DNA of 64,000 bases from contig CM068370.1 of the NCBI GenBank assembly GCA_034769895.1, positions 47,544,344 to 47,608,343 on the forward strand. Reading direction: 5' to 3'. The position numbers and the translations under genes are program-made. Positions 1 through 11,687 of the stretch are shown here, piece after piece (within the stretch, counting starts at the first letter, position 1; each line of letters starts with the position of its first letter). The stretch comes from Magicicada septendecula. Lineage: Eukaryota; Arthropoda; Insecta; Hemiptera; Cicadidae. The notes beneath the pieces were generated by a model. That model saw nothing but the letters and a program-made list of their open reading frames with translations. It was not told the origin of the DNA and did not search any database.

Positions 1-1074
1 CATCCGAGTATCAAACAGTAACTCTTAGTTTGATTATTTAAATACAATTATCGAACATACACCACCAGTCTACAACCACAAATGTTCACTAGACAACTAG
101 CACTCTAGACAACTGGCGAGGTCACATCAAGCAGAGGAACGATGTGCAGAGCAATCAAAGCGTCTGCTAGGACAACAGCAGCTGATGCAGAGCGACATAT
201 CATTCTACAGCAACCAGAGAGGACCAGAAGGAACGAGTAACTGAAGGACGACAAGTGGAACCGGAGAACGTGCAGGGAAATCCATTAGAAGAGGACCTAC
301 CGATCACCGGAGGACAGGGGTACAATCTACAGAATTGAGGTAACAAATAACCAATTTATAATTAATAAATGAAAGAATAAAGACATTGAAAATACATGTT
401 AAATTTAAAAATAAAGAAAATTTATGTCAAATGTAGATAGAGATAATAGAATATAATGTAAATTTAGTAAGAATTTTCTTTGGTGATGTACAATTAATTT
501 AAATCACTGCTTGGATGATTAATGATTAATGTAATTATTTAAATTTTCATTTAAAGCGTGTAAAGTAATCAGTGAGTAATATTACATGCAATGTATAAAG
601 TAACGTAGTTGGAAGTATAGAAGAAGACTAACAATTCTATTAGTCAATTTAAAATTTTATAAAGCATTAAGATGTATGCAATGCATAGAGTAATGTAATA
701 AAGAAAAAAATATATAAAGCAAAGAAAACAAGACTGCAAATAAAGCACACAGTCAGACTGAGCGGTCGAGAAATTTTAGAGTAACAAATAAATGTTTAAC
801 ATAGATTTTTGTGAATATAGTATATAAGATTTATTTTATGATGAATGTACTGCAACAAAGAAACGTTTAAACAAATGATAATGAATATTTTATGGCGAAG
901 TAAATGCTATTTTAAAAACTCTTATAATTTCTTTTGAATAAATTAATGAAAACATGTTACAATTTAAAAATGACTACTCTTATTATGATTACACCCAAAC
1001 CCCAGTAATTGATACCTTCTAACAGTAATGTTAGATACATGTTAGCACAGCACAAATTAAATTACAGTAAATAA
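1..1074. other. AT-rich stretch without a supported gene
   Basis: No gene can be supported. About 84-330 is less AT-rich and has a short open stretch on the plus strand rich in Gln and Glu, which could be the end of a degraded element protein. From about 340 onward the plus strand is C-poor and A-rich, like the sense strand of the LTR elements described below, so this may be part of another such element. No terminal repeats were found. Confidence 0.3.
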
Positions 1075-1432
1075 TCAATTCGTCTTGTTGTAATACGTTC
1101 TATATGTCATGTTTAGAACTTTTTGTGAACATCCCCATGATACTCCGCTGAGACGTTTTATAAGGTTTGTTCGTTTGTTTACCTTCTTAGTTATGCTGTC
1201 AATGTGGTGTGTCCACTTAAGCTTATTATCCAGGTTAACACCCAGGTAATGAGTATTTTCAGATTTCTGTAGAAAGGTCTCGCCAACTTTTAGTGAAAAG
1301 TAGGGGTTTCTATGTTTAAATGAGAAGAACTGGTATACAGACTTATCTGCATTAATCTGCATGTTGTTTTCTTCTCCCCACTTTTGCAGGCCAAGGAGAG
1401 CTTTGTTCATGTTCCTTTGTAGAGTAATGTCT
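1075..1432 (-). pseudogene. Jockey-like non-LTR retrotransposon, reverse transcriptase fragment
   Basis: The minus strand encodes 111 residues matching the C-terminal part of a LINE reverse transcriptase. It has the segment GLQKWGEENNMQIN (after the catalytic Asp box), then HYLGVNLDNKLKWTHHI, then a Lys-rich NLIKRLSGVSWG block and a terminal Tyr-rich stretch. In Jockey-type elements this order belongs to the thumb region that follows the YADD palm motif. The palm itself, the endonuclease and the 3' end are absent. The fragment abuts the left LTR of element A at 1433, so A probably inserted into this LINE. A stop ends the frame at 1075. The superfamily call is firm; the exact clade is inferred. 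Confidence 0.75.
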
Positions 1433-2598
1433 TGTAATATACTTTCCTCTTTATTTTAATTAATTTTAATTTTGTTTACTTTATTTGTCCATAGTCCGGA
1501 CGCCATCTTTACTAGTTACCAACAATGAAATATAACATTTACTTACCTTCGGGCCGGGTTCGGTTAGGTGAACAGAAATAGCAGAACAGGTTATTTTCAG
1601 TAAATTACTCTTATATTTTTTGTTTACCAATGACATTCCCCTTTTATTTTACTAATAACACTTGTACATCAAATCCTGCTTTGAAAAAATGAAAACATCT
1701 ACTCGGCCATAAGGCGCAATTTATAAAATCAAGTTAGAAGTAATTATTACCCTCAACATTTTACTCTCCCACCAAAATAAAGTATAATAAATCAACAATT
1801 TAAATTATATATATAATAGATCACAACCCAGCACTTCTTAAATATAGATTCTTTACAATCACACAACCACGCATCCTTTCATGCGGTACATATTTTATAT
1901 TCCCCTTTTGAGCTCATTTTAGTAAAACATTTCTTTTAACAGAATTTATAATGGTTTTGAATTTATTTATGCCTGACTGAAGAATTTATGTGATGTCTCG
2001 TTCTATTACTTATCTGGTTACAACAGGTGAGTCCATCTTACTGCGCACTTTCGATCATTCCTGCTATTTCTTGGTCTCCCGCACTTTGCTGAAATAACGT
2101 ACTTCTACATCATAACTGTTAACTAATATTTTGCAATTCCAATCCGATTTTGTTGATACTTTCACATTTTTGTTTGGGTGCACCCGCGATTTTGTTTCGA
2201 ATCTTTGTTTTGTGACCGGCCAGCACTAGCTGTAATACGTGACTGGGACGAATGTACTGCGTTATTTTCTGAGGTGGTAGGGGGGTCACGTGACCACTTC
2301 TTATTGTCTTCTGAATATGACGAACCAGTTTTCAAGGCGAGGCTAATTACGCACTGCATTCTAAGTGACGTACTTACAGGCTTGGCTGTTATGTAAATGG
2401 TGACTTCATCGGTCAAAGTTCGTTTGGCTAAATATATCTGTTGTTTTTGCGTCTACAATGTTGACCTTGATATGATTTCATGCACTTGCCTGCGTCGTTA
2501 CAAAACTCTACCATTATTATTTATACTTTTGAATTACAAATAAAATTTATATTTGTTTTCCCCCCAAACCACTATGTGGACTGAAATGTCCCGTTACA
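1433..2598 (-). repeat. Element A 3' LTR
   Basis: The repeat runs from TGTAATATACTTTCC to CCCGTTACA, so on the minus strand it starts TGTAACGGG and ends TATTACA. Its first 550 bp match 10120-10686 at roughly 95% by eye. The minus-strand start resembles those of elements B, C and D (TGTAAYGGK). Confidence 0.8.
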
Positions 2599-2607
2599 AT
2601 ACCCCCT

Positions 2608-2647
2608 CAATGAGAGGTTTTATGCCGAAGCATAAAAACTCTCATTG
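2608..2647 (-). other. Element A 40-nt hairpin beside the polypurine tract
   Basis: On the minus strand this folds as an 8-bp outer stem (CAATGAGA with TCTCATTG), a 2x2 internal loop, an 8-bp inner stem (TTTTATGC with GCATAAAA) and a TTCG tetraloop. The A/G-rich tract AGGGGGTAT lies between it and the LTR at 2598. The same architecture recurs at 33020-33059, 38804-38843 and 53479-53518. Confidence 0.85.
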
Positions 2648-2880
2648 ACACTCTCATACTTCCTAAAGGGATCAGCCAGGATATGTCGCCACAAACCCCT
2701 TTACGGTTCATAAAAAAAATAGTTAACTTACCCCTGGTCCAGTGATTGTGACTGCACCTGAATGACCTTACTGGACTTCTCTCTCGAGATCCCAACACCG
2801 TAAGGCCAGTCAGGCACTTGACGCTCCTGCTCTGACGCGCTGGCCAGCTCAGGACCACCGCCACAGCATCACCAGACTCT
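2648..2880 (-). other. Element A conserved non-coding block next to the hairpin
   Basis: This block is shared with element B (33060-33250) and C (38844-39070), and more distantly D (53190-53478). Shared landmarks on the plus strand are TTACCCCTGGTCCAGTGA, CTTACTGGACTTCTCT and CGAGATCCCAACACC. No frame is maintained between copies, so it is more likely RNA or DNA signal than protein. The TCCAGT and ACTGGA segments within it can pair. Confidence 0.6.
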
Positions 2881-3369
2881 GAAACATCGAATTAAAAATC
2901 AAATAGTGACCTTGTATAATACCATATCCCTAACTGATCTGTTTCCCCTTAGCTGTGTGCTGGTTTGCGTTAAAAAGCACTGGTTTTTTCCTCTTTACCG
3001 CTAACATATATCTGTATATATAGTGAACATAACCTAATATTATATAAACATTTACGTTTCAAATATTTAAATTCATCATTAAAACTCTCTTAAACATCTT
3101 TAAATCAACTACATCATCTTACTTTTTCATTTCAACATGACTACTGCTATCGTTAGCTAATACAGAACATAATTAATAAAAAATACTAATACAGAACATA
3201 ATTAATAAAAAATACAAACAAAGTTATTCGATACCACAGATACATGGACAATCAAAACAACCTCCTTCAATACTTCAGGGTACCACATTATTACAATAAT
3301 CATCAATTTTATCTTCTTTTATTCAATCAGAGCTTATTTAGTAACAATTTAAAAACCTTCTTCCACACA

Positions 3370-3800
3370 CACTATGGCCCCCCTGGACTGTAGCGCCCAG
3401 TTGCCTCCACAAGAACTGAAGTTAAGGAGGAATTTTGTCATCTCCTGTCCTTGCTTCGGCATTACATTCAAAGTTCAGATAAGGTTACCCCTAAGGGTTT
3501 ACAAAATCTTACTGATTACATAGTTAAACCTTAAAACGGTCGATCACCCTTTTATTTGTTCCTACGCGAACGGGTGATAGCCGCTGTTCCATAGTTCCGG
3601 TATGATTTACCTCTGATTCACCCCCCCCCCCCCGTTAATCTCTAATTCAAGCCAATTTTTTTTAAAAAAGGCAACCAACCATGGTCAGGTTTACAATATC
3701 TGCCCACAACTGGTTGTCGTCCAAAACCACGATTAGTGTTGGTGAAGCAGTAATCGCCTGAAATGTGGGGAAATCTGTCATTTGAGCATGTTTTAACAAA
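3370..3800 (-). other. Element A conserved non-coding module I
   Basis: On the minus strand this holds, in order, GGCGATTACTGC, CACTAATCGTGG, GGAACTATGGAACAGCGGCT, GCCGAAGCAAGGACA and GGGCGCTACAGTCCA. The same words in the same order occur in element D (51925-52325), and related ones in C (39690-40050). The spacers between them diverge. No open frame spans it in any copy. It probably acts as structured RNA or a replication or packaging signal; the function is inference. Confidence 0.6.
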
Positions 3801-5329
3801 TCATTTTTTCATACACTGTACCTTATCAATTTTCCATATAATATAATACTATATAATATTTGTGTACAATGTATATCACGCCCTATTTGGTGCCTCCTTT
3901 GATTGTAACATTCATAGATGTTACACAATCAAACCCTTACCACTATCTATAGCAACAACATGCCATTACTATAATAGCATACCTTATAACTAAATTTATT
4001 CCATTCACACTAACATAATATAACATAATAAAACATAGTAAACACTCACAATGAACATAAACTTCATTACATTAAAATAAACATCTCAGTTACATCTGAA
4101 TAAAATTTCCAAACATTCCAAAACTTTAATTTCAATTAAACCTGTTAATACACAACCTTTAATTATTTACCATTTCTTATACAATTAGATTCTCCAAAAA
4201 TTCAAATTTATTATCAACCTTCATTTTACATCACATTTCATTTATTATTACATTTCCACTATGAATTTTTTTTTTTTTTATTTCACATTTTCATCATCAA
4301 TTAGTTTGGGTGAATCTCCGTCATTCACAATGATTTGATTTATTGAATGGGCATTTAAATATGACCTTACCCCCTTCTTCCTTCTAACAACTACTAACGG
4401 ATTTACATAGGGTGACACCGATCTCTCAAATATATTTACCTCCACTACTTTATCTGCTCTACTTATATCACTCTCCTCTTATAATAAAATACCTGATACC
4501 CTCTTTGTACATAGGATGTGTGTTCCCTTCCCTTATACTCATTCCCTTATCCGTTCATGGCCCTTCCAGGTAACTGGCAACCCTCTTTAAAATGTCCCCT
4601 CCCCGCCACAACGTCTTGTGTTGAGGACTCCTTACACCTCCACCCTCACTACAAAATTTCAACACCACCTATTTACTCTCCAATTACATTACTCTTACTT
4701 TCTCTACATACAATCACTTGCTACTGTGTCCCTACTACTGACCCGTTTCTGTATTACTTTTATTCCAAAATTCTTATTTTGTCTAAAACCCATTAAAATT
4801 AACTTTGGCTGACTCAATGCCTTATTGAAATAATCATCACCCAAACTCCATCTTTTACATTTTATATTAATATGATCATTGAAAATTACATTAGAAAATT
4901 CATAACTTACCTCATAATAACAATATAACTCAACACCTAAACATATTGTATGTTTAATCATTTACTATTCATTATAGAATTTAAATCTCAGCGAATCATT
5001 TAACTTCATCACCAAAGTTCATTTATACAACATTAATTAATTAATTAATTATTCTCCAATTATTTAATTCAATCAGTTTAAAATTTCACAATTACTCTCA
5101 TCATTTATTTAGTCTGAAAAAATGTTATAATTATTATTAAATCAATTCCTATTACATACACACACTGTTTACATAAAATACAGAGTACACCATAATGCAA
5201 TACACAAATACATTTGACATCAACACACAAAAGAATATACAATCCAAATTATTATCTGTTATCATTTACCACAAATCATTTCATAATACAATCCATTTCG
5301 AAACCACACCATTCACATAATTAAATGTT
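3801..5329 (-). other. Element A internal spacer, non-coding
   Basis: This is AT-rich sequence, G-poor on the plus strand and therefore C-poor on the element's sense strand. Parts align with element C: for example the stretch at 4010-4180 matches 40090-40270, and 5220-5325 matches 40430-40530. No coding potential is evident. Confidence 0.6.
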
Positions 5330-8300
5330 ATAACATCACCAAATTCAGATAAATTTTGATGACAAAAAGTGTGTATAAAAAATGCTAAATGATATTATGT
5401 TTGAATAAATAAATTATGTGGAGAGTAAAAAAAATAAATAAAAGGTAATTAACATGGAATGATAAGAAGTAATAAACCGAAAGTGATTAATAAAGAAACT
5501 CAAATAATAGGCTGACAGACAAACGACATTGACCCAACCCCAGAGATTGGCCAGTTAAGAAACCAGTTAAGAAACCAAAATAAAGAAAACAAGACGGAGG
5601 AAGGAGAAGAAGAATGAAAACCAAGAGAGAACAAACCCACGAGGAAGAAAACAAAATGAAACACGTCAAGAAAACCAAACAAGGAATAAAAAATAGAGAA
5701 GGGAGAAGTAATGTAATCCAAAATAATAAAGACAATGAAACCGGTTAAGAACCAAACTATTAATGAATGTTAGTATTGATTGAATGACAATTATAAACAG
5801 TCAGTAATATGAAACAATGTATAAAAGTACACTAACCAAAGAGTTAGGGATATATGTAATTTGTTAACAAAGAAAGACACAATTATTAATAATGTTATAT
5901 AGATAGTGTGTAGAGAAAGAGAATAAAATGATGAGAAATAAATGGAAGTTGGATTAGTGAAAGTGATTTATCGTAGAGTGATATAATACTAAAGAAACAC
6001 TAAGTAAATTAAAATGAACACTAAATAATTTAAGAAAGTGCAAGTGAAAAATAAATACAAATATTGTCTATCATAAAAATAGTAAGAGGAGAGTAGGCTA
6101 AGGTAAAGACTTAGTAAAATAACATATGTTTTAGTTTTAAGAGTGAACAATAACATTTAACAAGGTTACAATGAATAGTATTTATTTACGATAGAACATT
6201 GATTCAGTAAATAATGAACACTAAGTAGTGATATTCACTGTGATGACTAGGAAATAGTATTGTTATAACTTAAGAATGTATTGTAAAAATTTAAAGGTGT
6301 GTTTCACAAGGAAAGGTAATAAGATGGTGTCAACATGGAAGGGAGAGAAAAAAGCATTAGAAAATAAGTCTGTATTAACGTTAAGTAAATACCCATGTTA
6401 TAAGGGGAATTTGATGAAAACAGTTCAATAGAGGTGAGATTGTTTGGCACCAGAACAACAAATAAGAAATAATGAATTGTAGAAACTATTGTTTATGAAT
6501 TGGATATGGCTGTAAGAGTCATACAGACCATAGACCTAAATGTTATATGTTATATTGGAAATGGATAGCAAATAATTAGCAAGTAAGATTGAATAACACA
6601 GTTGTTACTAACCAAGATCACAAAAAGACTACATTCAAACACATCCAGAGACATTAAACCTAATTATAAATGCAAAATAACAATTTAGGACTAAATGAAA
6701 TATATTGTGTATGAAGCCATAAAAATCCAGTAATGGCTACTTAAATGTGAAACAGGCCTAACGGTCAAACATAAGCAATTACTGATTGTATAAAAATCAC
6801 CATGTAATGGACAAATCCAAGGTGACTGATTCATCAAGTATGAATGGTAGTTATTATTAAAAACCAAATATTAAATTAAGGAATTATATAAACAAAGAAA
6901 TGTAATTAGTAAGTATGAAATTAATTGTAAACTCAGAAAACTTGATAAAACCCAATATTGTGGGGTAGCAAAATAATCTTTGTGAGAAAATATAAATGAC
7001 AGTACAAATAGATAATAACTAAGAAGGAAGATAAGAGGAGGAAGAAAGTCCGAAGATATGGGAAGATTTGAAAGGAATTCAAAAATTGATAACAATGTAT
7101 TCATGTTCAGCTCGCCCAATGAAATTAATGATGTAACCATGGAAACGACCGTTTAACGAGGTAATTACAATTGAATACAATTACTTGGAAAGTGACGCTA
7201 TCGCAAGCCAGATGCGAAATTTCTGTACAACACATTTTCATATTTAAAACATCTTAAAAGTAAAACCAAGTATAGAAATCGATCGTAAAGAAGTCTGATG
7301 GATACGGAATACCATTACCAGAGGGAGAAGACGATTAATTGAAGACGAAACACCTAAATAAGTCCAAACAACTTTGAAAAAGATGCCGAAGCTTGGATAA
7401 AGAACAAATGAATTATATTGACACCACAATCCTTCCTTCTCGACATCCTGAGTAATACCGTACTACAACGCTGTTAAGTATCAGTTAAATTATTCCAACT
7501 TCCAAAAAATAAACGCACTTTGAATATTTCTCAATGTATGTTGAATACCACTGAATCATTTTTATTCTCTTGCAAGGATTGAATCGTAATATTAATCACT
7601 GACAATCTGTTAACTATAGAACTAACCTCATATTTATGTACGACTTTTAAACATCTTGTATGACACTCAAACAAAACAATTACCACTACACATTATCCTA
7701 CTTAAGGAAAAAACATTGTAAGGTGGTGTATTTTTAATATCGTAACTGCATCTGAACCTTTTAACGTGATCCAAAAAACCCACAAACATCGACCGAAATA
7801 TTTGTTGATTGGCATATTAAAACGCCATACTGTATTTATTTGTATTCAAAAGTCGATTGTTTAACCCTGTAAAGAGTCTTATAAAGAATTATCCGGTGCA
7901 GAATTGTATATGAAAAATTAATTACAACTTGTGTCTATAAAATATTAACTTCAAATTAATAATAAATCTATACTGTGTGTGTTAAATCGTGTTTTACTTT
8001 CATTAGCAAAGTGTATGTTTAAAAATATAATGTATAGTGAAGGTTTCTGATGCGACGTTTAGTGCGCAAGTAGCGAATACTGCAACTGCTAACTCGATTG
8101 ACAAAAAATTGAGAAAAGGCGGGATGGATTGAATTCGTTGCCCCGTTCAAATAGAACATTGATAAGTAAACAATTTTAATTGTTTTATATAAACAATTTG
8201 GCGCCACCCGGAGATTATCCACTCCGTTTGAACCTCAGATCGGGAACCACGATACCTGGTCCCCCAGTACGTTCGCTACGGGCCCAAACATCATGAATTA

Positions 8301-8465
8301 CATCGCCGTGCGAGGACGCAGTGGTAAGAAACACAGACACATTTTTACACTCAGACACACTGTTATATTTTACAGAGGTATACGAAAGTAGACGAGACGC
8401 GAGATAACGTTATAATTTGGCTTCCACTGCGGGGCTTGAAAGAGACAGGACATCCGATAGGTTAT
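5330..8465 (+). mobile_element. 3.1 kb insertion inside element A, class uncertain
   Basis: The 6-bp word AATGTT is present at 5324-5329 and again at 8466-8471. Joining across it restores collinearity of A with element C, so 5330-8465 is an insertion with a 6-bp target duplication. Its ends are ATAAC and GTTAT. The plus strand is C-poor, opposite to A, suggesting plus orientation. A TGGCGCC-type primer-site-like word, TTTGGCGCCACCCGGAGATT, lies at about 8188, only 280 bp from the right end, which is an odd place for one. No protein gene can be supported. It may be a rearranged LTR element of a related kind. Confidence 0.5.
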
Positions 8466-8484
8466 AATGTTCATGAACAACTGT

Positions 8485-9853
8485 TTAACCACCATCATCG
8501 AATAATAATCTGATCTTACGACTACACCATTCATTTACAATTAAAGATATTTTGCTATTATTATAATTATAATAATCATCATCATTACTTTTTTCCATTG
8601 TATCAATATAGTAACTATAAATATTATTGCATACTATCAATTCAAAATTCCTGTCGACATTGAGTATAGTAATTTCTCCTTTTATATTTTCCGTTAAAGT
8701 CAGGTAAGTTATATTATCATCAACATTATCATCTACTGCTGCTGCATCAGTTTCAACACAAGGTAAGATTTCAATATAATTATCCACTCTCTCTATACCT
8801 AACCTTTCTACTAACTCTTTATAATTTCTACTGATCTCAAATAACTTTATCTCCCCATCAACATACAACTCTCTCTCACCCCATTTCACTCTTTCTCTAT
8901 CACTACATGCAGAGGGTACTGCTATATTAAAACACCTCCTGGTTCTTCCAGGAACATCATTAAAACTCAAGGGACAATTTGAAAACACATTGTTTTCCTC
9001 CAAGGGACATTCGCCCTTCAACAACAACAGTGAACACCTTGGTTCACAATAAACCCGGGGAAAATTTACCCCCTGCAACCCCTCTACCTGTAAACTCTCT
9101 CTACACTTTCTCTCTAACTCATCAACACTCTCTAACATTCCATTATTAAAATCTACTTCCACTAAAACTTCATCAGTACTCTCAATATTCACAACCTTAC
9201 TCTCTAACACCATATTTTTAATTATATTATCATTTTTCTCACCCCTACTTACCGTATTATATGTTAACTGATCATCTTTATTTTCGTTTAATTTATCGGT
9301 CTCTTTACCACTTTCTACCCCCACTTTAATCTCATAATTATCATCAACAACACTTACCTGTTTTGATTCACCTGTATTCTCCTCTAATCGATATCTATCT
9401 CCTTCCCGCTTCTCATTTCGTTTATTGATTTTAAAGTTATTAATCATGTCATCTATTCTTGCGTTTTGTTCCTCGAACACATGATCTATTGATTCTAATA
9501 TTTTATCAGTGATTGTTTCCAATTTTTCTTCAATTTTTCTGATTTTTTCATTTAAATTACTTTTTATTTCTTTAATTTCATTCTTCTGTTCATCGAACTT
9601 GCTATTAATTTTATTGAACTTAACATCAGAATCGCTCTTTTGTTCATCAAATTTATTTATCATTATGTTTTGCTTATCCATAAGGAATTTCATCATATTT
9701 ATTATGTCATTACTATCGTCTTTTTAACTGGGTCGGCGTCGATTGACTCGTTACACCTTCCATTATTCTAGATTCAGTCTCGCTTAATTCAATATTTACT
9801 TGACTTTCTGTTTCAATATCAGTTAAACTGACATTCTCATCATTATCTGCCAT
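8485..9853 (-). pseudogene. Element A coiled-coil gag-like protein, one frameshift
   Basis: The frame opens with ATG at 9853 (Met-Ala-Asp-Asn). It runs about 45 codons, shifts by one base in an A-run near 9725, and continues from about 9720 to 8485, giving roughly 400 more residues. Residues 1-110 of the long part are a Lys/Glu heptad coiled coil with repeated KFDEQK units. An acidic Asn-rich linker follows. The last about 190 residues are the domain shared by copies B-E, with VDELERK, VNFPRVYCEPRC, PLEENNVF, ISRNYKELVERLGIERV and the C-terminal FDDGG. No zinc knuckle, protease or polymerase motif is seen. Position just after the primer site is where Gag lies, hence 'gag-like'; the true role is unknown. 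Confidence 0.7.
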
Positions 9854-9857
9854 CTCA

Positions 9858-9865
9858 AAAATGTA

Positions 9866-9896
<31 letters not shown>

Positions 9897-9900
9897 TTTT
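9858..9900. repeat. (TA)n / poly-T microsatellite
   Basis: An alternating TA run is followed by about 14 T residues, immediately upstream (minus sense) of the ATG of the element A protein. Confidence 0.9.
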
Positions 9901-10098
9901 CAAAATACTAATATATAATATAACACATACTTATTATCTAACAAGGTATTCTATTTACTCATACTACACAGATCACAACATAACCTTATCTTTGTACGTC
10001 TATTTTCACGTACCTCAAAAATTTTTGTTATTTCAAATAACCATTCTGCTCTTCCCAGTAGGCCTACTTCTCCATAAATTAAAAAGTTTTATGTCGAA

Positions 10099-10119
10099 GT
10101 CCCTGTTTGGAAAGCGACA
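10099..10119 (-). promoter_or_regulatory. Element A degenerate primer binding site
   Basis: On the minus strand, directly after the LTR end, the sequence reads TGTCGCTTTCCAAACAGGGA followed by C. Its 3' half matches the tRNA-Lys site TGGCGCCCGAACAGGGAC seen intact in element E, and the leaders after it also align (both contain TAGGCCTACT, then CAGAATGGTT). It is decayed, not functional as read. Confidence 0.55.
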
Positions 10120-10686
10120 CGTAATATATTTCCTTTTTATTATTTAATTTATTTTAATTTTGTTTACTTTATTTGTCCATAGTCTGGACGCCATCTTTAC
10201 TAGTTACCAACAATGAAATATAACATTTACTACCTTCGGGCCGGGTTCGGTTAGGTGAACAGAAATAGCAGAACAGGTTATTTTCAGTAAATTACTCTTA
10301 TATTTTTTGTTTACCAATGACATTCCCCTTTTATTTTACTAATAACACTTGTACATCAAATCCTGCTTCGAAAAAATGAAAACATCTACTCGGCCATGAG
10401 GCGCAATTTATAAAATCAAGTTAGAAGTAATTATTACCCTCAACATTTTACTCTCCACCAAAATAAAGTATAATAAATCATCAATTTAAATTTTATATAT
10501 ATATGTAAAAGATCACAACCCAGCACTTCTTAAATATAGATTCTTTACACTCACACAACCATGCATCCTTTCATATGGTACATATTTATATTCCCCTTTT
10601 GAGCTCATTGTAGTAAAACATTTCTTTTAACAGAATTTATAATGGTTTTGAATTTATTTATGCCTGACTGAAGAAGTTATGTGATG
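10120..10686 (-). repeat. Element A 5' LTR, truncated
   Basis: This matches 1433-1980 nearly base for base, then similarity stops abruptly at about 10686. The missing part is the outer half with the TGTAACGGG start. Confidence 0.75.
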
Positions 10687-10734
10687 TTCGTTTCATTTCT
10701 GTTGAATGCACTTTTAATTTCTTGTGTTAAACAG

Positions 10735-10813
10735 GGTATTTGGTGTGATGCTGATCGATTTGTTCTGACGCCTGCTGAAACTGGAGAATGTCTCCAAGAG
10801 CATAAATTACAAG
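10735..10813 (+). CDS. Possible orphan exon of an unidentified host gene
   Basis: A pyrimidine-rich tract ending in AACAG precedes 79 bp that read open in one frame, followed by AAG|GTATGT, a strong donor. The 26 encoded residues begin GIWCDADRFVLTP and contain two Cys. I do not recognise the family. It lies just beyond the truncated LTR on the strand opposite POLR1B, so it would be a different gene. Chance occurrence of splice-like signals around a short open stretch is quite possible. Confidence 0.25.
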
Positions 10814-11100
10814 GTATGTTTCCACAGTGCAGATGTTTCATATACATGAGCAGAGTTCCTTTACACTTTAGCTTGTAGCAGACACAGTTAAGAGAGAATC
10901 AGTCTGTTTAAATTTTTATTGTAGGTTTGAAAAGTGCAAAAGTTAAAGATCTCATTACATGAAAAATACAGCCTTCATCCATTTCCCTAATGCGAGAAAC
11001 ATGACATTAGTTCAGGTTGATTATCACATCCTGAAATGATGGTGAATATAATGGAAGGGTTAGAAAATGGAAAGATAGTACAGCAAAGGATTAAAAATAT

Positions 11101-11647
11101 TGTTACGACAGTCTACTTGATCGTCATAGGTACAGTGGAAAACAAATTACAAGACACCAATTAAGTCACTAATTACCAGCTTTAATTTTCACAGTTAAAC
11201 AGTTCGTAATAACAACACAGTCTTCTACAACAAATCAAATAAAAATTGTTCACACGCAATAAAATGTCAATTAATATTAAAACACAATTGTATTACAATA
11301 TACCGCCCGATTATAAAACAAGCACTTCACTAATAACCACTTGAACCCACACAGTATCGCCTGACAATAATATCGAACCGCAGTGTAATATATCGCGACT
11401 ATAACTGAAAACTAAGGCCGCTGCTGCCATGTATTTATACCTCCACTCACAGGCCAGAACATTCCAAACTACGTCTTAGCGCCAGTGTGTATTATGTAAT
11501 TAATTGCGGCCTTGACACAGTCCGCGCGGCTGGCGGCCTCCAGAAAATTCTCGCGAATGCGTCAAGAGTCACGTATGCCACACACATTAGAGCAAGATTC
11601 TTCTGGCACATTCGACAATGCGTAGACTGTTCTGTAATGTCATAACA
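11101..11647 (-). mobile_element. Solo LTR, Gypsy-like family with ATAT target
   Basis: The 547-bp segment begins TGTTACGACAGTC and ends CATAACA (plus strand), flanked on both sides by ATAT (11097-11100 and 11648-11651). Its first 80 bp match the end of 22676-23270 (inverted) and the start of 59798-60240. On the minus strand it holds a TATA box (GGTATAAATACATGG). Minus orientation follows from this. No internal region is attached, so it is a solo LTR. Confidence 0.75.
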
Positions 11648-11687
11648 ATATGTATGATAAGGCACAGAATGAATAGTCATCTGTGGA

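Larger units (their letters stand above)
1433..10686 (-). mobile_element. LTR element A, gag-only family, minus strand, 5' LTR truncated
   Basis: This element has matching LTR sequence at 1433-1980 and 10120-10686. Between them, in minus orientation, lie a primer site (10119-10099), a coiled-coil protein gene (9853-8485), conserved non-coding blocks (about 3800-3370 and 2880-2648), a hairpin (2647-2608), a purine tract and the 3' LTR. The 5' LTR (right side) matches the left LTR only to about 10686, so its outer half and the right target duplication are lost. A separate 3.1 kb insertion occupies 5330-8465. No protease, reverse transcriptase or integrase can be read in the remainder, so the element would depend on enzymes supplied elsewhere. 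It belongs with elements B, C, D and E. Confidence 0.8.

Noticed and set aside
5487-5735. Hydrophobic 82-residue open frame resembling membrane segments
   Set aside because: It arises from the antisense of an A/G-rich non-coding stretch and is read in two overlapping frames alike, so the Leu/Phe/Ser bias is compositional.
8189-8222. TGGCGCC word as primer site of element A
   Set aside because: It lies on the plus strand, downstream of the minus-strand gene, inside the 5330-8465 insertion. The primer site of A is at 10119-10099.
9509-9727. Hydrophobic plus-strand open frame
   Set aside because: It is the complement of the Lys/Glu coiled coil of element A; antisense of AAA/GAA codons gives Phe and Leu.
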